From: Anisus vortex
Taxonomy: Eukaryota; Mollusca; Gastropoda; Planorbidae
Length of the DNA: 64,000 nucleotides
Reading direction: 5' to 3'
Assembly (NCBI GenBank): GCA_949126835.1
Contig: OX421495.1
Coordinates: forward strand, 5,472,011-5,536,010
Under the pieces are notes generated by a model. That model searched no databases. It saw only the letters and a list, made by a program, of their open reading frames with translations, and was not told the DNA's origin. Position 1 is the stretch's first letter; each line of letters begins with the position of its first letter. Shown here piece after piece: positions 24,375 through 34,683 of the stretch. The position numbers were made by a program, and so were the translations under genes.

Positions 24375-24612
24375 ATAAAAAGCTGTGTGTGTGTTTAACC
24401 TCATTGCCTCATATTGTAACTTTGCAATTAGACTTAGCACATGTGTCCACACTAGCAGATTGGATAACGTATCGGACTGCCATGCGGTCGACCCGGGTTC
24501 AATTCTCCAGTTAGTCTATACCTTAAAAAAAATGTATATTTCAATTAATATTACTCTTTTAAAAAATATTGTAAATCAACGGGCAACACCGGGCAATTTA
24601 GCTTTTTGTTAA
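24375..24612 (+). mobile_element. tRNA-derived SINE (family 2)
   Basis: Head GTATCGGACTGCCATG and B-box-like GGGTTCAATTCTCCAG, then TAGTCTATACCTT and an AT-rich body ending CGGGCAACACCGGGCAATTT. The same head and end recur at 28530-28862. Confidence 0.75.
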
Positions 24613-24659
24613 ATAAAAGACTTGCCTATTTTTCAACCTGATTACAATATTTATTTAAA

Positions 24660-24832
24660 ATTACTTTCCTAAATACTAGATCTAAATGTCTTCAGTAAAA
24701 ATAATATTTTGTAAAGTCTATTGCAGCTATTGCTTTCTGTTCATTGTAGTTTATAATTGTTTATCTGTAGCTAATACAGGCCTGTTTGATTGTCCCCGGG
24801 CAACGCCGGGCAATTTAGCTTGTAGCCTATAT
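24660..24832 (+). mobile_element. SINE (family 2), 3' fragment
   Basis: Shares the sequence from TACTTTCCTAAATACTAGAT through CCCGGGCAACGCCGGGCAAT to TTAGCTTG with the copy at 28530. The head is missing, which suggests a tandem or truncated insertion. Confidence 0.65.
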
Positions 24833-25649
24833 CATGTAAGCCCCTTTTTGCCACATATAGTTTTAAATTTTTTTTTATTTTATTAATAGATTTTAAATTG
24901 AAGATTTTTTTTGTCTTAAATATATCCCATTAAATTTATTTACTATCGATATGTAAAAAACGTTTGCTGTCATAATTTGCCATCGGCAATGTTGTATTAA
25001 CCTTAATTTTATCTAGGTCAAGGTCTACATAGTACTAATTACTCTGCTGCGCGAAAGTGAGGCTGGGGGGGGGGGGGGGGCTGGTAATACAAAATGCCCT
25101 TTTCATTTTCCCGACACCAAGTATATTTATTCAGAAACCATATCCAGCTATTGTTAAATAAAGAAATAATGATATCTTTTGATTTTTTTTTTTTTTTTAT
25201 TTTTTTTTGGGGGGGGGGGGAGGGTTGTACTTTAGTTCAGGCTTAGCCTGAGGTATTTGTAAAAGAGATGCGCAGTCAAATATAAATACCAATGCGCATG
25301 TCCCGTGTGAATAGCACGCTATGACGTGGATTGCCTATTCGCACGCGCGTGGGAATAGACACAACTTTCTTTATTTACTTTTTGAAATAATCTCTTAAAG
25401 TTGAAATATTTTTACAGAAGCTTTGGCACACACATTGTCAGAACTCTCGTAAGGTGACTTTTTTTAAAAAGGTCATTTAAAAAAAAAACAACAACTAAAA
25501 ACACATTTTAGTACTAGGCTGTATCAAGGCTATACTGGTCCAACTTAAAATTAAATATTATTTACATGAATTTGTATTTACAAAACTAGTTTAAATATTT
25601 CCCACGAACAATCAGTCAGTAGGTTGGCGTTCACAGATCATTTCGTAGG

Positions 25650-27540
25650 TGTTAAGAAATCGCACAAACAAGCAAAAAAAAACAACAACAACTGAAAAAC
25701 AGTAAAAAGCAAAAGAAAAAACATTGAATAGGCCTAACATTTAAAAGAAAAACAACTAAGAAAAGTAAAAAGAAAAAACAACTGAAAAACAGTTAAAAGC
25801 AAAAGAAAAACTACTGAATAACATTTAAAAGAAAAACAACTGAAAAACAGTCAAAAGAAAAAGAAAAACAACCGAAAAAACATAAAAAGCAAAAGAAAAA
25901 CCACTGAAACACTGTAAAAAGAAACAAGAAAAACAACTGAATAACAGTAAAAAGAAAAAGAAACACAACTGAAAAACAGTCAAAAGAAAAAGAAAAACAA
26001 ATGAAAAACAGTCAAAAGAAAAAGAAAAACAAATGAAAAACAGTCAAATGAAAAAGAAAAACAAGTGAATAACAGTAAAAAGAAAAAGAAAAACAACTGA
26101 AAAACAGCAAAAAAAGTAAAAAGAAAAACAACTGAAAAAGAAAAACAACTGAAAAACAGTCAAAAGAAAAAGAAAAACAAATGAAAAACAGTTAAAAGCA
26201 AAAGAAAAACAACTGAAAAACATTTACAAGAAAAACAACTGAAAAACAGTCAAAAGAATAAAAAAAAACAACAACTGAAAAACAGTCAAAAGAAAAAGAA
26301 AAACAACCGAAAAAACATAAAAAGCAAAAGAAAAACCACTGAAACACTGTAAAAAGAAAAAAAGAAAAACAACTGAATAACAGTAAAAAGACAAACAACT
26401 GAAAAACAGCTTAAAAAACCCAAAAAACAGTAAAAAGAAAAACATCTGAAAAAACAGTAAAAAGAAAAAGAAACACAACTGAAAAACTGTCAAAAGAAAA
26501 AAGAAAAACAACTAAATAACAGTAAAAAGAAAAACAACTGAAAAACAGAAAAAAAGAAAAACAACTTAAAAACAGTCAAAAGAAAAAGAAAAACAAATGA
26601 AAAACAGTCAAAAGAAAAACAAATGAAAAACAGTCAAAAGAAAAAGAAAAACAAATGAAAAACAGTGAAAAGAAAAACAAATGAAAAACAGTCAAAAGAA
26701 AAAAAAAAACAAATGAAAAACAGTCAAAAGAAAAAGAAAAACAAATGAAAAACAGTGAAAAGAAAAACAAATGAAAAACAGTGAAAAGAAAAACAAATGA
26801 AAAACAGTCAAAAGAAAAAGAAAAACAAATGAAAAACAGTGAAAAGAAAAACAAATGAAAAACAGTCAAAAGAAAAAAAAAAAAAATGAAAAACTTTTAA
26901 AGAAAAAGAAAAACAAATGAAAAACAGTGAAAAGAAAAACAAATGAAAAACAGTGAAAAGAAAAACAAATGAAAAACAGTCAAAAGAAAAAGAAAAACAA
27001 ATGAAAAACAGTCAAAAGAAAAAGAAAAACAAATGAAAAACAGTGAAAAGAAAAACAAATGAAAAACAGTGAAAAGAAAAACAAATGAAAAACAGTGAAA
27101 AGAAAAACAAATGAAAAACAGTCAAAAGAAAAAGAAAAACAAATGAAAAACAGTCAAAAGAAAAAGAAAAACAAATGAAAAACAGTGAAAAGAAAAACAA
27201 ATGAAAAACAGTGAAAAGAAAAACAAATGAAAAACAGTCAAAAGAAAAAGAAAAACAAATGAAAAACAGTCAAAAGAAAAAGAAAAACAAATGAAAAACA
27301 GTGAAAAGAAAAACAAATGAAAAACAGTGAAAAGAAAAACAAATGAAAAACAGTCAAAAGAAAAAGAAAAACAAATGAAAAACAGTCAAAAGAAAAAGAA
27401 AAACAAATGAAAAACAGTGAAAAGAAAAACAAATGAAAAACAGTGAAAAGAAAAACAAATGAAAAACAGTCAAAAGAAAAACAAATGAAAAACAGTCAAA
27501 AGAAAAAGAAAAACAACAGAAAAACAGTAAACAGCACAAA
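25650..27540. repeat. A-rich minisatellite in intron 1 (AAAAGAAAAACAAATGAAAA type)
   Basis: Units of about 24-35 bp mix AAAAGAAAAAGAAAAACAA with ATGAAAAACAGTCAAAAG or ACAGTGAAAAG. Toward 27000-27480 there is a higher-order period of about 110-116 bp. The plus strand is almost pyrimidine-free, so the minus strand shows long Phe/Ser/Leu frames that are artefacts. Confidence 0.92.
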
Positions 27541-27574
27541 CACACAAAAAAAACAACAACAACAATAACGTAGA

Positions 27575-27665
27575 CTAGATAATTCTTCCTAAATATTACA
27601 GACGCTCCGCTCCTTCTATACAAAAAAAATACTGAGGCCTACGCTGATTTGTGGTTTGGGAATCA
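27575..27665 (-). mobile_element. Short LINE 3' end (GATAA-tailed family)
   Basis: The sequence from AATATTACAGACGCTCC through CTTCTATAC to CGCTGATTTGTGGTTTG matches the reverse-oriented copy at 38529 at moderate identity. Confidence 0.55.
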
Positions 27666-28421
27666 CTCATTAAATACAAATGATTGATTTTTTTTTTGGT
27701 CTCTTCTGCCAAAGACTATAATATTATTATCTTTGCTTCTATTTAAAGCCTAAAGTCATGTTTAAAAATACAAATGGAAAACAAACACATCAACAACTGG
27801 ACTAAAAATAGACTCGAGTGCCAAATATATTTGCTTTTTCTTTTTACACTTGTTTTTGTTCTATGAATTAGTAATTAGAGAAATATTTGGGACCTACGAA
27901 TTCTATTTATGCTCAATTTGTTTAAAGAAAGGATTTGGCCTTGATTTTTTTTTTTTTTTTTGCATGGAGCTTTAAAATAACACACACACACAAGTCTTCT
28001 ACCCCCCCCCCCCCATTCCGTTAGAGTACATTTACCATAACTCATAACAAAAAGCTAAACACGGAATTAGTTTTAATCCGGAATTAATTTTAATCCCTTG
28101 ACCTTAACGGTCGTTGTGGGGAGCTAATGGACACGCAAATGGCCGTATTTAGGATCGTGGGGGGGCCCTGTTCCCAAATTTGTGCGGGGCCCCCCTCGTG
28201 GTCTCGCCCTTGCCTTCCACATACCTCAGAAAAGGGCCGTTAATTCATGTTACATTCTCAGTTCGTTCTGTAAAATCATACATTTTATGTTGCGCTTAGC
28301 TTGGTTGGACTGGAGGATGACGGGACATGTTAGTCCCCCCCCCCCCCATTTCACTCCAACAGTGGCGTAGAAAGAGGAGGGTCGAGGTAAAAGGGGCGAC
28401 AAAATAAAGCATACAATGTTA

Positions 28422-28439
28422 CATCTCTCTCTCTCTCTC

Positions 28440-28486
<47 letters not shown>
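28422..28486. repeat. (TC)n(AT)n microsatellite
   Basis: A CT run then an AT run of about 45 bp. Confidence 0.95.
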
Positions 28487-28489
<3 letters not shown>

Positions 28490-28529
28490 ACACTGTGTGT
28501 GTGTGTTCAACCAATCATATTAGTTAATC

Positions 28530-28862
28530 TAAAGACACGTGACCTTATTGTCTCATATTATACTTTTGCGATCTCACTTCGGGCATGTGTCATCGCTAGC
28601 TAAGGGGTTAATGTATCGGACTGCCATGTGGACTACTCGGGTTCGATTCTCCAGATAGTGTATACCTTTTTTTTTCTACAATTTTTTTTAAATTAAATTA
28701 CTTTCCTAAAAGTCTTTAGTAACAAAAAAATAAAATAATTCGTTATTAGATTTAAGGCTTTCTTTTCATTGTAGTTTATAATATATTTACCTGTAGCTTA
28801 CACGGGCTTGTTTTATTTACACCCGTGCAACGCCGGGCAATTTAGCTTGTTTATAACATATA
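28530..28862 (+). mobile_element. tRNA-derived SINE (family 2), near full length
   Basis: TCTCATATTATACTTTTGCG, then GTATCGGACTGCCATG and a B-box GGGTTCGATTC. The tail CCCGTGCAACGCCGGGCAAT ends in TTAGCTTG. Same family as 24375. A reverse-complement end fragment lies at 51758-51800 (CAGCGTTGCCCGGGGTAAC). Confidence 0.75.
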
Positions 28863-29040
28863 ATAGAAAAAAAATGTGATTAAACGGTGAGAAGTTGAGG
28901 GAGGACGGGGACACCTAATTTTCTAATTCTACAATGGGGCGCAACATAGTCTAGCTATGTCTCTGGTCTTACCATCGTTTCTACTTTTTAAACTCCTCCC
29001 GCCCCCACCCCCCACCACCTACCCTATTTCCTATCCGAAG

Positions 29041-29225
29041 TAAGTAAAGTACCCGTCGGACTGAGTTGATCCATAGGTCCGATGAAGCAGCGTTCAACAG
29101 TTTATGTGGCCACGGCATAATAGGTGATTGTGTGACCAGCACTATGCACAGCTGCATACTTTACCCCAACTAAGGTCAGGTACCCATCTGAGCTGGGTAG
29201 ACTCCGAAGTGCGTAGTTCTTTTTC
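29041..29225 (-). mobile_element. SINE (family 1), 5'-truncated
   Basis: In reverse complement it carries the family-1 body: CTACCCAGCTCAGATGGG, GGGTAAAGTA, GGCCACATAAACTGTTGAAC and GTACTTTACTTA. No tRNA head is visible. Confidence 0.8.
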
Positions 29226-29835
29226 GCCTGGGCTCCCGTCGGCTAAATGAAAGCGTAAAAAAAAATAATTAAATTAAAACAAGTTATAGTCATTCGTAGA
29301 ACCGTCATTTTGACGGGCATAAAAACTAGTCATTATAGAAAAATTACATATAAAGATTTGACTCCGGGAAGTTGTGCCACGCGTTCTGTCAGGAAAACCC
29401 AACGTTTCATCGGGAAATATGATCGCTTTAACAATATCATGGATTTAAAATTTAAAGAGACACCGTTAAGACTGGGCTATAAGCAGCCCTCACGTCAGAA
29501 TTGGTAGCTTACTACAAACAAACAACAACCTTGATCTATTTTAGAGGCTTGTCTAACCATGACCATAACTGATAATGTGACCAATAAGCTGTTAACTCGA
29601 ATGGTTTTCGGGTATTACCTAAAAAAATATATTTTTTTGACGGGATTTAGGGAATTTCCGAATCTAATTAAAACTTAATCAACCACTTCTGCGTTTATTA
29701 TTTGCATTGAGCACATTGACCTTGAGTTAGCCATTATCTTGTTTTTAAAAAACCCTGTCCTCTAATTGGGACTACCATTGTCTTATTTAAACACGCTGTT
29801 AGATAATCATCATTCTTACAATTTCGTTTTGTACC

Positions 29836-30400
29836 CCATTGTCCTACAATGTGATTACTGCTATGTTTGTGTCCCCCATTGTCCTACAATGTGATTACTG
29901 CTATGTTTGTGTCCCCCATTGTCCTACAATGTGATTACTGCTATGTTTGTGTCCCCCATTGTCCTACAATGTGATTACTGCTATGTTTCGTCCTCCGTTT
30001 GTCCTACATTGTGATTACTGCTATGTTTGTGTCCCCCATTGTCCTACATTGTGATTAATTCTATGTTTTGTCCCCCATTTGTCCTAAATTGTTATTAATG
30101 CTATGTATTGTCCTACATTGTGATTAATTCTATGTTTTGTCCCCCATTTGTCCTAAATTGTTATTACTGCTATGTATTGTCCTACATTGTGATTAATTCT
30201 ATGTTTTGTCCCCCATTGTCCTACGTTTTGATTACTGCTATGTATTGTCCTACATTGTGATTAATTCTATGTTTTGTCCCCCATTTGTCCTAAATTGTTA
30301 TTACTGCTATGTATTGTCCTACATTGTGATTAATTCTATGTTTTGTCCCCCATTGTCCTACAATGTGATTACTTCTATGTTTAGCCTAGTCCTCCATTTG
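29836..30400. repeat. About 38-bp array just before bZIP exon 2
   Basis: About 15 units of GTCCTACAATGTGATTACTG plus CTATGTTTGTGTCCCCCATT. It degrades toward 30500 and ends about 60 bp before the acceptor of exon 2, so it contributes pyrimidine-rich sequence (CCCCCATTGTCC) near the 3' splice site. Confidence 0.92.
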
Positions 30401-30562
30401 TTCTACTTTTGTGGTTACTGTTCCGCTTTGGGGTTTACCGTTATGTTTTGTCCACCATTGTCCACCATTTGTCACACTTTTCGATTAGTGTCACGTTTGT
30501 TCTCAATTGTGCTCCTTTAATGACACTGTCATGTTTGTCCCCCTCCCCCCCCAACTCCCAAG

Positions 30563-30670
30563 TTGACAGAGGAGGAGAAGAATAAGAAAGACAGAAGGAA
30601 AGAGCAGAACCGCCGCGCTGCCAAGAAGTGTCGGGATAAACGGAAGATGAAGAAGCTGAGTGATGCTGAG
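30563..30670 (+). CDS. bZIP transcription factor, coding exon 2 (basic region)
   Basis: Residues 85-120, phase 0 on both sides. The acceptor is CTCCCAAG|TTG and the donor is an excellent GCTGAG|GTGAGT. It encodes the DNA-contacting basic region: after TEEEKNKKDRRKEQ comes N100-x7-R108 (NRRAAKKCR), the invariant bZIP signature with the AA and C positions intact. Lys/Arg-rich flanks would also serve as a nuclear localisation signal. The zipper register starts at D118, where most family members carry Leu. The donor is immediately followed by a 30-bp repeat that itself starts with GTGAGT. Without splicing, translation would run on for another 81 codons of decapeptide repeat and stop near 30916. 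Confidence 0.9.
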
Positions 30671-33600
30671 GTGAGTAGCGGTGATGTTAGGATGTATGAT
30701 GTGAGTAGCCGTGATAGTAGGATGTATGATGTGAGTAGCCGTAATGTTAGGATGTATGATGTGAGTAGCCGTGATGGCAGGATGTATGATGTGAGTAGCC
30801 GTGATGGTAGAATGTATGATGCGAGTAGCCGTGATGGCAGGATGTATGATGTGAGTAGCCGTGATGTTAGGATGTATGATGTGAGTAGCCGTGATGGCAG
30901 GATGTATGATGTATGATGTGAGTAGCCGTGATGGCAGGATGTATGATGTGAGTAGCCGTGATGGTAGGGTATTTGATGTAAGTAGCCGTGGTGGTAGGAT
31001 TATGATGTGAGTAGCAGTGATGGTAGAATGTATGATGTGAGTAGCCATGATGGTAGAATGTATGATGTGAGTAGCCGTGATGGTAGAATGTATGATGTGA
31101 GTAGCCGTGATGGTAGAATGTATGATGTGAGTAGCCGTGATGGTAAAATGTATGATGTGAGTAGCTGTGATGGTAGGATGTATGATGTGAGTAGCTGTGA
31201 TGGTAGGATATATGATGTGAGTAGCCGTGATGGCAGGATGTATGATGTGAGTAGCCGTGATGGTTGAATGTATGATGTGAGTAGCCGTGATGGTAGGATG
31301 TATGATGTGAGTAGCTGTGATGGTAGGGTGTATGATGTGAGTAGCCGTGATGGCAGGATGTATGATGTGAGTAGCCGTGATGGTATGATGTATGATGTGA
31401 GTAGCCGTGATGGCAGGATGTATGATGTGAGTAGCCGTGATGATAGAATGTATGATGTGAGTAGCAGTGATGGTAGGATGTATGATGTGAGTAGCTGTGA
31501 TGGTAGGATGTATGATGTGAGTAGCCGTGAAGGTAAAATGTATGATGTGAGTAGTTGTGATGGTAGGATGTATGATGTGAGTAGCCGTGATGGCAGGATG
31601 TATGATGCGAGTAGCCGTGATGGTAGAATGTATGATGTGAGTAGCTGTGATGGTAGAATGTATGATGTGAGTAGCTGTGATGGTAGAATGTATGATGTGA
31701 GTAGCCGTGAAGGTAAAATGTATGATGTGAGTAGTTGTGATGGTAGGATGTATGATGTGAGTAGCCGTTAATGAACAATGTGTGATGTGAGTAGCAGTAA
31801 TATTAGGATATATATTGAGAAGCCGTGATGGTAGGATTTATATTGAGTAGCCGTGATGGTAGAATGTATGATGTGAGTTGCCATGATGGTAGGATGTATG
31901 ATGTGAGTAGCCGTTAATGAACAATGTGTGATGTGAGTAGCAGTAATGTTTGGATATATATTGAGAAGCCATGATGGTAGGATTTATATTGAGTAGCCGT
32001 GATGGTAAAATGTATGATGTGAGTAGCCGAGATGGTAGAATGTATTATGTGAGTAGCCGTGATGGCAGGATGTATGATGTGAGTAGCCGTGATGTTAGGA
32101 TGTATGATGTGAGTAGCCGTGATGGCAGGATGTATGATGTGAGTAGCCGTGATGTTAGGATGTATGATGTGAGTAGCCGTGATGGCAGGATGTATGATGT
32201 GAATAGCCGTGATGGCAGGATGTATGATGTGAGTAGCCGTGATGGTAGGGTATTTGATGTAAGTAGCCGTGGTGGTAGGATTATGATGTGAGTAGCAGTG
32301 ATGGTAGAATGTATGATGTGAGTAGCCATGATGGTAGAATGTATGATGTGAGTAGCCGTGATGGTAGAATGTATGATGTGAGTAGCCGTGATGGTAGAAT
32401 GTATGATGTGAGTAGCCGTGATGGTAGAATGTATGATGTGAGTAGCTGTGATGGTAGGATGTATGATGTGAGTAGCTGTGATGGTAGGATATATGATGTG
32501 AGTAGCCGTGATGGCAGGATGTATGATGTGAGTAGCCGTGATGGTAGAATGTATGATGTGAGTAGCCGTGATGGTAGGATGTATGATGTGAGTAGCTGTG
32601 ATGGTAGGGTGTATGATGTGAGTAGCCGTGATGGCAGGATGTATGATGTGAGTAGCCGTGATGGTAGGATGTATGATGTGAGTAGCCGGGATGGCAGGAT
32701 GTATGATGTGAGTAGCCGTGATGGTAGAATGTATGATGTGAGTAGCTGTGATGGTAGAATGTATGATGTGAGTAGCCGTGAAGGTAAAATGTATGATGAG
32801 TAGTTGTGATGGTAGGATGTATGATGTGAGTAGCCGTTAATGAACAATGTGTGATGTGAGTAGCAGTATAATTAGGATATATATTGAGAAGCCGTGATGG
32901 TAGGATTTATATTGAGTAGCCGTGATGGTAGAATGTATGATGTGAGTAGCCATGATGGTAGGATGTATGATGTGAGTAGCCGTTAATGAACAATGTGTGA
33001 TGTGAGTAGCAGTAATGTTAGGATATATATTGAGAAGCCATGATGGTAGGATTTATATTGAGTAGCCGTGATGGTAGAATGTATGATGTGAGTAGCCGAG
33101 ATGGTAGAATGTATGATGTGAGTTGCCATGATGGTAGGATGTATGATGTGAGTAGCCGTTAATGAACAATGTGTGATGTGAGTAGCAGTAATGTTTGGAT
33201 ATATATTGAGAAGCCATGATGGTAGGATTTATATTGAGTAGCCGTGATGGTAAAATGTATGATGTGAGTAGCCGAGATGGTAGAATGTATTATGTGAGTA
33301 GCCGTGATGGCAGGATGTATGATGTGAGTAGCCGTGATGTTAGGATGTATGATGTGAGTAGCCGTGATGGCAGGATGTATGATGTGAGTAGCCGTGATGT
33401 TAGGATGTATGATGTGAGTAGCCGTGATGGCAGGATGTATGATGTGAATAGCCGTGATGGCAGGATGTATGATGTGAGTAGCCGTGATGGTAGGGTATTT
33501 GATGTAAGTAGCCGTGGTGGTAGGATTATGATGTGAGTAGCAGTGATGGTAGAATGTATGATGTGAGTAGCCATGATGGTAGAATGTATGATGTGAGTAG

Positions 33601-34600
33601 CCGTGATGGTAGAATGTATGATGTGAGTAGCCGTGATGGTAGAATGTATGATGTGAGTAGCCGTGATGGTAGAATGTATGATGTGAGTAGCTGTGATGGT
33701 AAGATGTATGATGTGAGTAGCTGTGATGGTAGGATATATGATGTGAGTAGCCGTGATGGCAGGATGTATGATGTGAGTAGCCGTGATGGTAGAATGTATG
33801 ATGTGAGTAGCCGTGATGGTAGGATGTATGATGTGAGTAGCTATGATGGTAGGGTGTATGATGTGAGTAGCCGTGATGGCAGGATGTATGATGTGAGTAG
33901 CCGTGATGGTAGGATGTATGATGTGAGTAGCCGGGATGGCAGGATGTATGATGTGAGTAGCCGTGATGGTAGAATGTATGATGTGAGTAGCTGTGATGGT
34001 AGAATGTATGATGTGAGTAGCCGTGAAGGTAAAATGTATGATGAGTAGTTGTGATGGTAGGATGTATGATGTGAGTAGCCGTTAATGAACAATGTGTGAT
34101 GTGAGTAGCAGTAATATTAGGATATATATTGAGAAGCCGTGATGGTAGGATTTATATTGAGTAGCCGTGATGGTAGAATGTATGATGTGAGTAGCCATGA
34201 TGGTAGGATGTATGATGTGAGTAGCCGTTAATGAACAATGTGTGATGTGAGTAGCAGTAATGTTAGGATATATATTGAGAAGCCATGATGGTAGGATTTA
34301 TATTGAGTAGCCGTGATGGTAGAATGTATGATGTGAGTAGCCGAGATGGTAGAATGTATGATGTGAGTAGCCTTGATGGTAGAATGTATGTTGAGTAGCC
34401 GTGATGGTAGGATGTATGATGTGAGTAGCCGTGCTGGTAGGATGTATGATGTGAGTAGCCGTGATGGTAGAATGTATGTTGAGTAGCCGTGATGTTAGGA
34501 TGTATGATGTGAGTAGCCGTGCTGGTAGGATGTATGATGTGAGTAGCCGTGATGGTAGGATGTATGATGTGAGTAGCCGTGCTGGTGTGATGTATGTTTA
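30671..34600. repeat. 30-bp satellite filling intron 2, each unit carrying a GTGAGT donor-like site
   Basis: About 130 tandem units of GTGAGTAGCCGTGATGGTAG plus GATGTATGAT start at intron position +1. Most units keep GATGTGAGTAG, so intron 2 is an uninterrupted ladder of near-consensus 5' splice sites. Variant units (GTTAATGAACAATGTGTGAT, and GGATATATATTGAGAAGCC) mark a higher-order repeat. Both strands give long decapeptide-periodic frames (for example DVSSRDGRMY) because 30 is a multiple of 3. I see no reason to call these genes. Confidence 0.95.
31911..34400. repeat. 1245-bp higher-order duplication within the intron-2 array
   Basis: Blocks starting near 31911 and near 33157 match unit by unit with a 1245/1246-bp offset, including rare variants such as AGTAATGTTTGGATATATAT. 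For instance, the GGTAGGGTATTTGATGTAAG unit at about 32245 recurs at about 33490, and also appears at 30963 in the first part of the array. 1245 is 41.5 units, so the duplication is out of register with the 30-bp period. Confidence 0.85.
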
Positions 34601-34683
34601 GGTTGTAGCCTCAATTGAACGTTAGAGTTTCTGTTCTGTTATCGATAACATTCATTCAATTACTCTTCACAACTCTCTAACAG

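Larger units (their letters stand above)
23194..30562 (+). other. Intron 1 of the bZIP gene
   Basis: A 7.4-kb intron from GAG|GTATTA to CTCCCAAG|TTG. It contains SINE copies (24375, 28530, 29041), a long A-rich minisatellite (25650-27540), a LINE tail (27575) and a 3' array (29836-30400). Other stretches (23200-24370, 24840-25650, 27670-28420) look like unique AT-rich DNA with homopolymers, and no further exon was recognised. Confidence 0.8.

Noticed and set aside
26192..27623. Phe-rich minus-strand membrane-like proteins
   Set aside because: Reverse translation of an A-rich minisatellite; identical frames recur every 110-116 bp.
29310..29507. 65-codon open frame of mixed composition
   Set aside because: Reads like ordinary protein but has no recognisable domain, splice border or neighbouring exon; it lies within bZIP intron 1. 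Kept as not supported.
30867..34092. His/Tyr/Ser-rich minus frames and DVSSRDGRMY plus frames
   Set aside because: Translations of the intron-2 satellite; placed inside an intron with canonical borders.
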